Positions 16,378 to 25,496 of a stretch of 64,000 bases of DNA are shown here, one piece after another (the first letter of the stretch is position 1; each line of letters opens with the position of its first letter). A program made the translations under genes and the position numbers. Origin of the DNA: Rahnella bruchi (GTDB lineage: Bacteria > Pseudomonadota > Gammaproteobacteria > Enterobacterales > Enterobacteriaceae); contig NZ_QZWI01000002.1 in NCBI RefSeq assembly GCF_003614975.1, positions 62,001-126,000 on the forward strand, written 5' to 3'. The notes under the pieces were generated by a model, which was not told where the DNA came from, ran no database searches, and saw only the letters and a list, made by a program, of their open reading frames with translations.

Positions 16378-17112
16378 ATGACGCAAAATATTTACGATGA
16401 TCAGGCTTTCTTTGATGGTTATGCCGGGCTCGGACGCTCTCAGTTCGGTCTGGACGGCGCGCCGGAATGGCCTTCCCTGAAAGCGATGCTGCCGGACATG
16501 AACGGCGCGCATGTCGCAGATCTGGGTTGTGGTTACGGCTGGTTTTGCCGCGCGGCACGGGAAATGGGCGCGGATGAGGTTCTCGGGCTGGATATCTCGG
16601 AAAAAATGCTGGAAAAAGCCCGTTCCATGACACCGGATACGGGGATCCGCTATCAAAGACGCGACCTGGAAGCGCTGATCTTACCCGAAGCGTGTTTTGA
16701 TCTTATCTACAGTTCGCTGACCCTGCATTACATCGACGCCCTGCCCGCGCTGTTCCGTACAATTTTTCAGGCGCTGAAAGCAGGGGGTCACTTCGTCTTT
16801 TCTGCTGAGCATCCGGTGTATACCGCACCTTCCGAACCGGGCTGGAAGCTCAACGGACAAGGCCATAAAGCCTGGCCGGTGGATGGTTATCAGCGTGAAG
16901 GCCAGCGCGTCACTGACTGGTTTGCAGAAGGTGTCATTAAGCAGCACCGCAAACTCGGCACCTATATCAACTTATTGATCGAAGCGGGATTCGTTATCCA
17001 TCATCTGGATGAATGGGGCCCTTCTGCTGAGCAGATTGCTGCTTATCCGGATCTGGCTGAAGAAGCGGAACGGCCAATGTTGTTCCTGATGTCAGTGCAA
17101 AAACCGCGTTAA
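16378..17112 (+). CDS. Class I SAM-dependent methyltransferase
   Basis: A 244-residue methyltransferase. SAM-binding motif I is VADLGCGYGWFCRAA near residue 45, followed by the acidic residue in VLGLDISEKMLEKAR. FDLIYSSLTLHYIDALPALF is the motif around post-II, and LKAGGHFVFSAEHP is motif III. This resembles small-molecule methyltransferases of the UbiE/BioC type (Methyltransf_11). Substrate is unknown. The ATG at 16378 has TAGGAG 7 nt upstream; an upstream TTG would add twelve residues of poor quality. A CGGGAGG/CCTCCCG hairpin (17179-17197) follows the gene. Confidence 0.85.
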   Translation: MTQNIYDDQAFFDGYAGLGRSQFGLDGAPEWPSLKAMLPDMNGAHVADLGCGYGWFCRAAREMGADEVLGLDISEKMLEKARSMTPDTGIRYQRRDLEALILPEACFDLIYSSLTLHYIDALPALFRTIFQALKAGGHFVFSAEHPVYTAPSEPGWKLNGQGHKAWPVDGYQREGQRVTDWFAEGVIKQHRKLGTYINLLIEAGFVIHHLDEWGPSAEQIAAYPDLAEEAERPMLFLMSVQKPR

Positions 17113-17178
17113 CGGTTAACTGTTCGCATCCCATTTTTTGAAATCTTCTCTTTCATTTTTCACGTCAGGCATCACCGC

Positions 17179-17197
17179 CGGGAGGCTGGTCCTCCCG
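17179..17197 (+). terminator. Hairpin after the methyltransferase gene
   Basis: CGGGAGG and CCTCCCG surround CTGGT. There is no T-run, so terminator strength is doubtful. Confidence 0.4.
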
Positions 17198-17201
17198 CCT
17201 G

Positions 17202-17218
17202 CTTAAGGCTTCCTTAAG
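17202..17218 (+). promoter_or_regulatory. PmrA (BasR) box upstream of ybjG
   Basis: CTTAAG-GCTTC-CTTAAG is a perfect direct repeat with the 5-nt spacing of the PmrA/BasR box. E. coli and Salmonella ybjG are reported PmrA targets, which fits an undecaprenyl-pyrophosphate/lipid A phosphate function. Confidence 0.8.
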
Positions 17219-17407
17219 TTCTTCTCTTTACACTCTATTTCATCGCGAAACTATACCGATGCTCAATGACTCGGGAAATTCAGACGATGCCCCCTTTACC
17301 TCAGTGACAGTGCAATTTAACGTAGCGACCGTTTATGAAGGTTTTGTTACTGATCGACCGGAATTTTTTTGAAGGCTATTTTGGCCTGTTTATTCGAGGG
17401 TAGTTTA

Positions 17408-18013
17408 ATGGAACAGCTGAACCATCTGGTTTTTCTCTGGATTAACGCCACACCGGCCTCGCCGGAGGCGCTGATCAAATTTGCCGGATTTTTGGCAAAT
17501 GACCTGATCATCATCGTCCCCCTGCTGATTGTCGGGTTATGGCTTTGGGGTCAGCGCGAGAACATCGGCCAGCAACGCGTATTGGTCAGCAAAACGGCAA
17601 TTGCCCTCCTTTTTGCGATGGCGACCGCCAAATCGCTATCGCTGCTATTCCCTCATGCTCGCCCTTTTGTCGAAGGGTTCGGGCATACATTTATTCAGCA
17701 CGCCCCTGACAGTTCATTCCCGAGCGACCATGGCACTGCCATCTTCACTTTCGCCCTGTCGTTCCTGTTTTGGCACCGCCTGTGGTCCGGCGCATTACTG
17801 ATGGTTACCGCCGTGGGTATCGCCTGGTCACGTGTCTATCTGGGCGTTCACTGGCCCCTCGATATGGTTGGGGGATTCCTGGTGGGTATGCTGGGTTGCC
17901 TGTTCGCACAACTGGTGTGGAACCTGTTCGGTGAGCAAATTAACGCGATGATGTGCAAAGTTTACCGCTTTGGATTTGCCTTCCCGATTAAGAAAGGCTG
18001 GGTACAGAACTAA
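17408..18013 (+). CDS. ybjG: Undecaprenyl-diphosphate phosphatase YbjG (PAP2)
   Basis: A 201-residue membrane phosphatase of the PAP2 family (E. coli YbjG is 198). It dephosphorylates undecaprenyl pyrophosphate to recycle the lipid carrier for peptidoglycan. PAP2 motifs are HARPF (C1), SSFPSDHGTA (C2) and SRVYLGVHWPLD (C3), whose histidines and arginine form the active site. There are about five membrane helices. The C-terminal IKKGWVQN matches the E. coli IRKGWVRD end. The ATG at 17408 has TCGAGGGT upstream; an earlier in-frame start at 17369 adds thirteen unlikely residues. It converges on dacC and shares its terminator. Confidence 0.93.
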   Translation: MEQLNHLVFLWINATPASPEALIKFAGFLANDLIIIVPLLIVGLWLWGQRENIGQQRVLVSKTAIALLFAMATAKSLSLLFPHARPFVEGFGHTFIQHAPDSSFPSDHGTAIFTFALSFLFWHRLWSGALLMVTAVGIAWSRVYLGVHWPLDMVGGFLVGMLGCLFAQLVWNLFGEQINAMMCKVYRFGFAFPIKKGWVQN

Positions 18014-18040
18014 ATTTTTTCACCAAAAAAAACACAAAAA

Positions 18041-18072
18041 AACGAGGCCACATCTGAGCCTCGTTTTTTTAT
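18041..18072. terminator. Bidirectional terminator between ybjG and dacC
   Basis: AACGAGGC and GCCTCGTT arms around a 9-nt loop, with A-runs on the left and T7 on the right. It terminates both convergent genes. Confidence 0.9.
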
Positions 18073-18084
18073 TTCAGCGAAGGA

Positions 18085-19296
18085 TCATTTGCCGAAGACA
18101 CTGCTCCACAAACCACTGATCTTCATCATCACGAAGTCCCAGATACGGCCAATGAACCCGGTTTCCTTCACTTCCTGCAATGCTACCAGCGGACGCTGTT
18201 CAATGACTTTACCGTCCAGACTGAAATCTACCGTACCCACCACCTGATTTTTCGCCAGTGGCGCTTCAAGCTGCTTAGTGGTGAGATTAAAGCTGGCTTT
18301 GAGATTCTTCAGCTGGCCTTTTGGCATGGTCAGCGACGCATTTTCTGCGACACCCAGCGGTACCATTTTTTCATCCCCGAACCAGACGCGCTGGCTGGTA
18401 AACGCATCACCGGCTTTAATCGGCGTCAGCGTTTCGTAAAAACGGAAACCCCAGGTCAGCAGGCTTTCGCTTTCGCTGAAACGGATCCGGTCACTCGGCG
18501 CGCCCATCACCACGGCAATCAGCCGCATGCCGGTGGGATCACTGGCAGAAGACACCAGGTTATAACCCGCGCCTGAGGTGTAACCGGTTTTGATACCGTC
18601 AACATTCAGGTTTGAGCTCCACAGCAAACGGTTACGGTTAATCTGTTTGATGTGGTTAAAGGTGAATTCTTTCTCTTTGTGAAGCGCATATTCATCTGGC
18701 GTGTCGCGGATCAATGCCTGCGAAAGCAGCGCCATATCGGTCGCAGACGTGTACTGACCATCCGCATCAAGCCCGTGAACAGTTTTGAAATGCGTATTTT
18801 GCAGTTTTAGCTGTTCTGCGTAGCGGTTCATCAGGTTGACGAAAGAATCCTGGCTGCCTGCAACGTAATCGGCCAGTGCGATACTGGCATCGTTACCCGA
18901 TTGAATAACGACGCCTTTATTGAGTTCAGACACCGGCACGCGGTCGCCGGGTTTGAGGAACATCAGAGAAGATCCGCGCAGTACTGGGTTGCCGGTTGCC
19001 CAGGCATCGTTGCCGACAGAAACCAGATCGTCAGATTTGATTTTACCGGATTTGATCGCCTGCCCGACCACGTAGCTCACCATGATTTTGCTCAGGCTGG
19101 CTGGGTCAAGACGGGCATCGGGGTTAGATTCGGTGATGATTTTCCCGCTGTTGTAATCCATTAACACCCAGGATTTGGCGTTAATCTGAGGGGCGACGGG
19201 GCCGTTATCTGCCTGAGCGGCAGGGAGCGCCAGCAGGAATATTCCACTGCCCAGCGCGTAAATGAAAGTCCGTTTGAATTGGGAAGAAATTGTCAT
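18085..19296 (-). CDS. dacC: D-alanyl-D-alanine carboxypeptidase DacC (PBP6)
   Basis: A 403-residue low-molecular-weight penicillin-binding protein that trims the terminal D-Ala from peptidoglycan pentapeptides. It has a signal peptide with cleavage near AQA/DNG. The active-site motifs are SLSK (SxxK, in [12 protein letters not shown]), SGN ([10 protein letters not shown]) and KTG ([13 protein letters not shown]). The C-terminal domain is followed by an amphipathic helix, [15 protein letters not shown], that anchors the enzyme to the inner membrane. The position beside ybjG, as in E. coli, supports dacC rather than dacA. Confidence 0.93.
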   Translation of the reverse strand: MTISSQFKRTFIYALGSGIFLLALPAAQADNGPVAPQINAKSWVLMDYNSGKIITESNPDARLDPASLSKIMVSYVVGQAIKSGKIKSDDLVSVGNDAWATGNPVLRGSSLMFLKPGDRVPVSELNKGVVIQSGNDASIALADYVAGSQDSFVNLMNRYAEQLKLQNTHFKTVHGLDADGQYTSATDMALLSQALIRDTPDEYALHKEKEFTFNHIKQINRNRLLWSSNLNVDGIKTGYTSGAGYNLVSSASDPTGMRLIAVVMGAPSDRIRFSESESLLTWGFRFYETLTPIKAGDAFTSQRVWFGDEKMVPLGVAENASLTMPKGQLKNLKASFNLTTKQLEAPLAKNQVVGTVDFSLDGKVIEQRPLVALQEVKETGFIGRIWDFVMMKISGLWSSVFGK

Positions 19297-19606
19297 AGGT
19301 ATCAGCGCTTTTGTCCGGGTAACTGAAATTTATCTTATCTTTCAATCAGATTGTGCAACTCTGTCAGGTGTAAAACCTACTTCTTTCCGGGTCGGGAATA
19401 AACCTAAATAGTGTAAAGATCTTAAGAATAGTAGAGTTTTCCGCTGCTTGCGCAGATTCAACTGGCGATAAAAACGGCAGTCAGTGCTTGACCAATTCAT
19501 TCCTGTGCGGCAGTTTGGCATATAAATATCTATAAAATATCTATAACAATAAACGGGTTATCCGCAACGGGATATCAACGTACGTGAACTGAAGGCAGAG
19601 GCATAA
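19297..19606. other. Non-coding gap between dacC and glpM
   Basis: 310 nt between divergent genes, AT-rich near 19500-19560 with a repeated TATAAATATCTATAAAATATC-type tract. It should hold both promoters. I see no named operator. Confidence 0.35.
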
Positions 19607-19951
19607 ATGGCAGGTTTGGTCTTTAAGGCGCTGATCGGCGCGCTGGTCGTGATCCTGATCGGAATACTCTCGAAAACACGCAACTATTACATTGCCGGGC
19701 TGGTACCGTTGTTCCCCACTTTCGCCCTCATTGCCCATTACATTGTCGGCACTGAACGCAACATTGAGGCACTGCGCACGACCATCATTTTTGGCTTGTG
19801 GGCGGTGATCCCCTACATGGTGTATCTGCTTTCCTTATATTTTTTCATCGGTTCGATGAAATTGCCTTATGCGCTGATTGCCGCCGTGGCCTGCTGGTCA
19901 CTGGCAGCCTGGGCACTGATAAGCCTGTGGAGCCGTCTTCACGCCGGATGA
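19607..19951 (+). CDS. GlpM family membrane protein
   Basis: A 114-residue protein with four hydrophobic helices (about 4-22, 29-47, 57-80, 84-106). KTRNYYIAGLVPLFPTFALIAHYIVG is the GlpM family signature. GlpM was named for an effect on alginate production in Pseudomonas; biochemical function is not established. The TGA stop is followed about 100 nt later by the HAD-like gene on the same strand. It is not part of the conserved E. coli gene order here. Confidence 0.82.
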   Translation: MAGLVFKALIGALVVILIGILSKTRNYYIAGLVPLFPTFALIAHYIVGTERNIEALRTTIIFGLWAVIPYMVYLLSLYFFIGSMKLPYALIAAVACWSLAAWALISLWSRLHAG

Positions 19952-20052
19952 AACAGCAGATGAAGATTGTGTGGCATAAACGTTCATAAAACACTCAACT
20001 GCAAAAATTGCGCTACGCTGAATGAAGACTGTCAGATGAGGGAATCCGTGCC

Positions 20053-20745
20053 ATGGATCTCGCAATTTTTGAGCTCGACCACACCCTGATTTGCGATGAC
20101 AGCCACAACCTGTGGCTGCACTGGCTGATTTCTCAGGGTTACGTCTCTTCGGATGAACTCAGTCATTATCGTATGCACGCCCTGCCCGCGCAGTTCTCCC
20201 CGCAAGATGTCGCGAATTACAGTGATTATCTTGCCCGCGCATTTTTCCCGATGAGCGGCCTGAGCTGTCCGACGGTGGCGAACTGGGTTCAGCGGTTTAT
20301 TCACCGCGATATCATGCCCCGCGTATATCCCCAGGCTCGTGAAAGGCTGGAATGGCACCGTGCGCGCGGGGATGAAATCCTGATCGTATCGGCGTGTGGC
20401 GAAAATCTGGTTAAGCCGGTGGCCAGACGTCTCGGCGCACATGCAGGTATCGGATTGCAGGCCGGAATCAGTAACCAGCGCTTCAGTGGTGCGGTTGAAG
20501 GCAATCTGATGTTTCACCAGGGTCGCCTTGATCGGTTGAAACTTTGGCTGGAAGCCCGCAAACCCCATGTTTATCAGCAAATATTTGCCTACAGCCACAC
20601 GATGTACGACCAGCCTTTACTTGAATTCGCTGATGTTTCGACAGTTATCAATGCCAGCGAAGCGTTACAACATCTCGCTGCCGCGAAGGGCTGGCATTCT
20701 CAGCACTGGTCACGTTATCCCCATCTGCAACAGGCGGCCTGTTAG
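20053..20745 (+). CDS. HAD-IB-like protein lacking the nucleophilic aspartate
   Basis: A 230-residue protein with the layout of the HAD subfamily IB hydrolases (SerB/PgpC-like). Motif I should read DxDxT but here is ELDHT (residues 7-11): the nucleophile Asp is replaced by Glu. Motif IV, normally a DSxxD-type sequence, is SHTMYD: the first Asp is His and the second is kept. Motif II (IVSACGEN) and the basic residue region (GRLDRLKLW) remain. Loss of the nucleophile and of one metal ligand makes normal phosphatase activity unlikely. A binding or regulatory role, or early decay, are alternatives. The frame is intact. It converges with the LysR gene (9-nt gap). Confidence 0.8.
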   Translation: MDLAIFELDHTLICDDSHNLWLHWLISQGYVSSDELSHYRMHALPAQFSPQDVANYSDYLARAFFPMSGLSCPTVANWVQRFIHRDIMPRVYPQARERLEWHRARGDEILIVSACGENLVKPVARRLGAHAGIGLQAGISNQRFSGAVEGNLMFHQGRLDRLKLWLEARKPHVYQQIFAYSHTMYDQPLLEFADVSTVINASEALQHLAAAKGWHSQHWSRYPHLQQAAC

Positions 20746-20754
20746 TTTTAAAAA

Positions 20755-21678
20755 CTACAGACCAAAATCGCGGATAAACAACTCGCTTTCCCGCGCGATT
20801 TCATCACGAATAAAATCAATAAACTGACTGAGCGCAGGTGCACGTCTTTTCCCTGCCGGAGACTGTAGCTGCAAATAACGCTGGCTCAGTTGCTCGATGT
20901 TTACCGGCTTGACCCGCAGATTGTCGCGACGCGCTTTATACATAATCGAAAAGTGACTGCACGCTGCAATCGCGCCCGGCGTTTGCACCATAAAATCGTA
21001 CAACGTCGAGAACCGGTTACAGCTCACCGTCGGTTCCAGAAAAATCCCGCTCATTCGACAGGACAAATCAAACAGCTGGCGGATGGTGCTCCCCTGTTCG
21101 TTCATCGCCAGGGGGTACGGATGCAAATCCATCATTTGCAGCTCTTTTTCCGCCAGCGGATGATCGGAGCGCATCACCATACGTACCGGGGCGGAAAACG
21201 AGGCCAGAATATCCACCCCACGTTCCGCCACCAGACTTAACTGCAGGGCCACATCCACTTCTGCGTTACGGATCATTTCTGATACCTGCGTCACGGTCCC
21301 GACATTCAGATAAAACATCACGCCAGGATTATCACGCCGGAACTGTGAAAACAGCCGCGGCAACAGATCAAACGCCAGCCCGTCAGTACTGGCCATGCGG
21401 ATCACCGTGCGGCGTACCGCCTTCAGCCCCTGAATTTCCGCTATCGCATGTTCCATATCCATCATGCTTTTACGCACATGGTTTTCCAGGATCTGGCCGG
21501 CATCATTTAGCACCATCCCGCGCGCATGGCGTTCAAACAGCTGGGCGCCGATGCGTTCTTCCAGCCGCTGGATCTGACGGCTGATGGCCGAAACAGCGAC
21601 AAATAATTGCTTACTCGCCGCGCTGAGTGAACCGGTATTGGCTACCGCCAGAAAATAGCGGATCTCTGAACTTTGCAT
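20755..21678 (-). CDS. LysR-family transcriptional regulator
   Basis: A 307-residue LysR regulator. The winged helix-turn-helix is residues 1-60 (EIRYFLAVANTGSLSAASKQL and ISRQIQRLEERIGAQLFER). The effector-binding domain runs from about residue 90. It is divergent from the M20 peptidase/MHS transporter pair, the standard arrangement for a regulator and its target. The 281-nt gap contains GCAAC/GTTGC repeats near its own promoter and an ERIC element near the peptidase start. The effector is likely the substrate of that pair. Confidence 0.9.
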   Translation of the reverse strand: MQSSEIRYFLAVANTGSLSAASKQLFVAVSAISRQIQRLEERIGAQLFERHARGMVLNDAGQILENHVRKSMMDMEHAIAEIQGLKAVRRTVIRMASTDGLAFDLLPRLFSQFRRDNPGVMFYLNVGTVTQVSEMIRNAEVDVALQLSLVAERGVDILASFSAPVRMVMRSDHPLAEKELQMMDLHPYPLAMNEQGSTIRQLFDLSCRMSGIFLEPTVSCNRFSTLYDFMVQTPGAIAACSHFSIMYKARRDNLRVKPVNIEQLSQRYLQLQSPAGKRRAPALSQFIDFIRDEIARESELFIRDFGL

Positions 21679-21722
21679 GACCGTATTGCCTCATAGCTGC
21701 ACAGACGAGCATTACATTAAAA

Positions 21723-21769
21723 GCAACGCTAAGTTGCAATTATTATTATTGTGGCAACGTTTGTGCAAC
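21723..21769. promoter_or_regulatory. Candidate LysR operator cluster
   Basis: GCAAC (21723) and GTTGC (21733) form an inverted repeat, and two further GCAAC copies occur at 21754 and 21765. They are 45-90 bp upstream of the LysR start, a usual location for autoregulatory LysR binding. Confidence 0.4.
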
Positions 21770-21816
21770 GATTAGAGTGAAACTGCTAAAAAAAACAACA
21801 ATAAATTCACATGCTC

Positions 21817-21933
21817 TTAATAATTCGAGTTGCAGGAAGGTGGCAAGCGAATGAATCCGGAACCCCTTATTTCAGTAAGTGATACCGGCGATTGAGTGAA
21901 ACCCACGGACCTGCAACCTGACGTGTGACGGGC
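21817..21933. repeat. Diverged ERIC element upstream of the M20 peptidase
   Basis: It begins TAATAATTCGAGTTGCAGG and ends CTGCAACCTGACGTGTGACG, with CAGTAAGTGATACCGGCG in the centre. This is the same design as the copy at 6229, with many changes in the core. It ends 27 nt before the peptidase ATG, so it lies in the mRNA leader. Confidence 0.75.
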
Positions 21934-21959
21934 ACAAACACAACAGAAGCAGGTTCCTC

Positions 21960-23381
21960 ATGACAGCGGAAAATATCGTCGTACAAGCGCTTGCCTGGTT
22001 TGACCAGGGTGAATACAAACGAATTCTGGCACGCAGGGTGGCTATTGCGACAGAAAGCCAAAGCAATCAGCGCGACGCAGAACTGACGCGCTATCTCGAT
22101 GAAGAAATTAAACCGGCACTTTCCTCGATGGGTTTTAGTTTGCTCAGCGTGGAAAATCCTCATGCCGAACACCGTCCTTTTCTGATTGCCACGCGCATTG
22201 AAGACAGCAAACTGCCAACCGTACTGAGTTATGGTCACGGCGATGTGGTATTCGGCGACGATGAAAACTGGCGTGAGGATTTATCTCCGTGGGAGCTCAA
22301 AGAAGAAGGCGACCGCTGGTACGGACGCGGCAGCGCCGACAATAAAGGCCAGCACAGCGTCAACATTGCCGCGCTGGAGCAAATTTTCAAAGCGCGCGGT
22401 GGCCGCCTCGGGTTCAATTGCAAACTGCTGTTTGAAATGGGCGAGGAAATCAGTTCGCCGGGACTGGCCGAACTTTGCCGTGATTATCACGAAGAACTGA
22501 GCGCCGATATCTTTCTGGCCTCCGACGGTCCGCGTCTGAGCGCAGAGCGCCCGACTTTATTCCTCGGCTCACGGGGCGCGGTAAATTTCCGTCTGACGAT
22601 CAACGCGCGCGATAACGCCTACCACTCCGGAAACTGGGGCGGTCTGCTGACCAATCCGGGTACGCAACTGGCGAATGCGCTGGCGTGTCTGGTGAATCAG
22701 CACGGTCAGTTACAGGTTACGGAGCTCAAACCGCCTGCGGTCAGCGACGCTATCCGTGAAATTCTCAGTGATGTCGATGTCGGCGGCGGTGCGAACGATC
22801 CGCAGATCGACCCGAAATGGGGTGAAGCGGGCCTGACACCCACCGAACGTTTGTACGCGTCGAATACGCTGGAACTGTTGTCGTTCCTGACCGGCAATCC
22901 GCAGCGTCCGATGAATGCTATTCCCGGCCAGGCGACGGCGGTTTGTCAACTGCGGTTTGTGGTCGGCACCGACTGGAAGAATCTGGCGCAGCACGTCCGC
23001 GCACATCTGAATGCTCACGGCTTTGAGCAGGTGGACGTTGAATTTGTACGCGGCTCACCGGCCACCCGTTTTGATCCCACCGACCCGCTGGTTGGCTGGG
23101 CGCTGGATATCATGCAGCGCACTACCGGTAAAAAACCGGCGCTGCTGCCTAATCTGGGCGGTTCGCTGCCCAATGATGTCTTTGCAGACATTCTCGGTTT
23201 ACCGACACTTTGGGTGCCGCACTCTTATCCAGCCTGCGGCCAGCATGGCGTCAACGAGCATATGCTGATCTCTGTTGCCCGCGAAGGGCTGGCTATCATG
23301 ACCCATCTTTTATGGGATCTCGGTGAACGCGGAACCAGCCTGCTGAGACAGCATCTTGCCCACGCCGGAGGTGCTCAATGA
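21960..23381 (+). CDS. M20-family metallopeptidase
   Basis: A 473-residue dizinc hydrolase of peptidase family M20 (ArgE/DapE/CPG2 group). Metal ligands are visible: YGHGDVV (His), GRGSADNKGQ (Asp), EMGEEISS (catalytic Glu and bridging Glu), ASDGPR (Asp) and, near the end, a His in QHGVNEH. The dimerisation domain is residues about 200-330. Such enzymes remove an acyl group or hydrolyse a dipeptide or carbamoyl amino acid. The downstream transporter overlaps by 4 nt (ATGA), so the pair likely imports and hydrolyses one compound. Substrate is unknown. Confidence 0.9.
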   Translation: MTAENIVVQALAWFDQGEYKRILARRVAIATESQSNQRDAELTRYLDEEIKPALSSMGFSLLSVENPHAEHRPFLIATRIEDSKLPTVLSYGHGDVVFGDDENWREDLSPWELKEEGDRWYGRGSADNKGQHSVNIAALEQIFKARGGRLGFNCKLLFEMGEEISSPGLAELCRDYHEELSADIFLASDGPRLSAERPTLFLGSRGAVNFRLTINARDNAYHSGNWGGLLTNPGTQLANALACLVNQHGQLQVTELKPPAVSDAIREILSDVDVGGGANDPQIDPKWGEAGLTPTERLYASNTLELLSFLTGNPQRPMNAIPGQATAVCQLRFVVGTDWKNLAQHVRAHLNAHGFEQVDVEFVRGSPATRFDPTDPLVGWALDIMQRTTGKKPALLPNLGGSLPNDVFADILGLPTLWVPHSYPACGQHGVNEHMLISVAREGLAIMTHLLWDLGERGTSLLRQHLAHAGGAQ

Positions 23382-24661
23382 GCCAGTTAAGCGCTACATC
23401 GCAACACGCAGGCACCACGGCAGAAAAGCCCAGCCTGATGAAAACATTATTCGCGACCTGTATCGGCAACGCACTGGAATGGTTTGATATCGCGATTTAC
23501 GGTTTTTTCGCCAATTATATCGCCCACGCTTATTTCCCGACGGCCGACCCAAAAGTTTCCATGCTGCTGACATTTGGCAGCTTTGGCGTGTCATTTTTGA
23601 TCCGGCCGCTTGGCGCCATCGTTCTGGGAGCTTACGCCGACAAACACGGACGCAAAGCCTCCTTGCTGATGTCCATCAGCCTGATGATGGGAGGCGGGTT
23701 GATTATCGTCCTCACACCTTCTTACGCCAGTATCGGCATGGCGGCTCCCCTGCTGATACTGGTCGCAAGGCTGATTCAGGGATTTTCCGCAGGCGGGGAA
23801 TTCGGCAGTTCGACAGCGTTTCTGGTCGAGCATTTTCCGGAGCGAAAGGCGTTTATCGCCAGCTGGCAATTCGCCACGCAGGGTGCCAGTACACTGCTGG
23901 CCTCGGCTTTCGGACTGGGATTATCCGCCGCTCTGACCGAAACGCAGTTGCAAAACTGGGGATGGCGTATCCCGTTTATTTTCGGTCTGATGATTGGCCC
24001 GGTCGGGTTATATATCCGGCGCCATATCAAAGAGTCACAAAGCTTTATTAAAGCGAAAAAAACGCCCTCTCCGCTGAAAGAAATCGTGCGTTCGCAAAAA
24101 GGTCTGTTCTTTACCGCTATCGGTCTGATGGTGGTGTCCACCGCCATTAACTACATGCTGAACTATGTGCCGACTTATGCAACCAAAACGCTGCATCTGC
24201 ATGCTTCCGCCGGATTCAGTGCCACGCTGGCAGCCGGAATAATTCTGACGGTAGTGACGCCCCTTATGGGACTTTGGGCGGAGAAAATTGGCCGACTGCC
24301 ACTGATGTGGGGATCACTTATCCTGATGCTGGTGACCATTTATCCAGCGTTCTGGCTGATGCTGCAATACACCTCGGCGATGTCATTACTGCTGCTGATA
24401 AGCTGGCTGGCGCTGCTGAAATCAGTGTATTTCTCCACGGTACCTTCGATGATGGCGGACTTATTCCCGATAACCACCCGTGCCAGCGGCATGGCGATCA
24501 GCTACAACGTTGCCGTGACCGTTTTCGGTGGCTTCGCGCCTTTAATCTGTACGCTGTTGATTTCTGCCACCGGCAGCAGTCTGGCACCGGGTTATTATCT
24601 GATGATCGTCGCCCTGCTCAGCGTCTGGGCTGTGTTTAAAGCGCAAAAAAATCATCGCTGA
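23378..24661 (+). CDS. MFS transporter, metabolite:H+ symporter (MHS) type
   Basis: A 427-residue transporter with about twelve helices. NALEWFDIAIYGFFANYIA and the loop 2-3 motif GAYADKHGRKASL are typical of the MHS branch (citrate, proline/betaine, shikimate and alpha-ketoglutarate carriers). GFSAGGEFGSSTAFLVEH also matches that group. It overlaps the M20 gene in an ATGA arrangement and lies under the same LysR control. The likely substrate is an organic or acylated amino acid that the M20 enzyme cleaves; this is inference. Confidence 0.9.
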   Translation: MSQLSATSQHAGTTAEKPSLMKTLFATCIGNALEWFDIAIYGFFANYIAHAYFPTADPKVSMLLTFGSFGVSFLIRPLGAIVLGAYADKHGRKASLLMSISLMMGGGLIIVLTPSYASIGMAAPLLILVARLIQGFSAGGEFGSSTAFLVEHFPERKAFIASWQFATQGASTLLASAFGLGLSAALTETQLQNWGWRIPFIFGLMIGPVGLYIRRHIKESQSFIKAKKTPSPLKEIVRSQKGLFFTAIGLMVVSTAINYMLNYVPTYATKTLHLHASAGFSATLAAGIILTVVTPLMGLWAEKIGRLPLMWGSLILMLVTIYPAFWLMLQYTSAMSLLLLISWLALLKSVYFSTVPSMMADLFPITTRASGMAISYNVAVTVFGGFAPLICTLLISATGSSLAPGYYLMIVALLSVWAVFKAQKNHR

Positions 24662-24807
24662 TTTCTCCTGTGAAACGCTCTGCGACAGGGTTTCCTGTTG
24701 CTGAGTGTTACTTTTTTCACTTCGCTTAATCACTGGCTGTGGCCTATAGTCTTAGCCAGTAATCTTTACACTTTCTGTTTTCCGCTATTCAAAACAAGGA
24801 GTTCCGG

Positions 24808-25428
24808 ATGCTCACCCTATGGGGCCGCGAAAATTCAAGCAACGTCAAAAAAGTGCTGTGGCTGCTTGATGAACTGAATCTGACCTTTCAGCACATCAAT
24901 GCCGGTGGCGTGTATGGCAAAAACCATGAACCGCTCTATCTGTCGCTGAACCCGAACGGGCTGGTGCCTTGTTTGCAGGACGACGATTTCGTACTGTGGG
25001 AATCCAATGCCATTCTGCGTTATCTGGCTGAACGGTCCGGTGAAGAAGCCTTCTGGCCGGACAGTTTGCAACAACGTGCGGCGGCAGATAAATGGCTGGA
25101 CTGGTGCAGTAACTCGCTGACCGTGCCGTTCCGGCAGGTGTTTCTGACGCTGGTGCGCACCCCCGAAGCAGAACGCGATATGTCGGTGGTTGCAGCGGGT
25201 ATGGCGGCATTTGAAAAATACTGGGCGATTGCCGACGCCGTGCTGGCGAAGCAAAAATGGTTCTCCGGCGAGCAGTTCGGTATCGGTGACATTCCGGTCG
25301 CCTGCTATGCCGACACCTGGTTCCGTCTGGATATTGAGCGTCAGTCGCATCCGAATCTTGAACGCTGGTATCAGCAACTTCAGAAGCGCCCGGCATTCTG
25401 TAAACGCGTGATGCTACCCCTGAGCTGA
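24808..25428 (+). CDS. gstB: Glutathione S-transferase, GstB/YliJ-like
   Basis: A 206-residue glutathione transferase (E. coli GstB is 208). The N-terminal thioredoxin-like domain starts MLTLWGRENSSNVKKVLW, very close to E. coli MITLWGRNNSTNVKKVL. NPNGLVPCL and WESNAILRYLAE bind glutathione. The all-helical domain follows, ending in WYQQLQKRPAFCKRVMLPLS. AAGGAG lies 7 nt before the ATG. It converges on yliI with a shared terminator, as at the E. coli locus (gstB-yliI). Confidence 0.88.
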   Translation: MLTLWGRENSSNVKKVLWLLDELNLTFQHINAGGVYGKNHEPLYLSLNPNGLVPCLQDDDFVLWESNAILRYLAERSGEEAFWPDSLQQRAAADKWLDWCSNSLTVPFRQVFLTLVRTPEAERDMSVVAAGMAAFEKYWAIADAVLAKQKWFSGEQFGIGDIPVACYADTWFRLDIERQSHPNLERWYQQLQKRPAFCKRVMLPLS

Positions 25429-25454
25429 CCGGTCTTCACGTCGGTTTATCCTGC

Positions 25455-25484
25455 AAAAGGCGGCCATTTCTGACCGCCTTTTTT
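25455..25484. terminator. Bidirectional terminator between gstB and yliI
   Basis: AAAAGGCGG and CCGCCTTTTTT arms around a 10-nt loop, with A and T runs on both sides, 12 nt from the yliI stop. Confidence 0.88.
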
Positions 25485-25496
25485 CATTCATTAACC

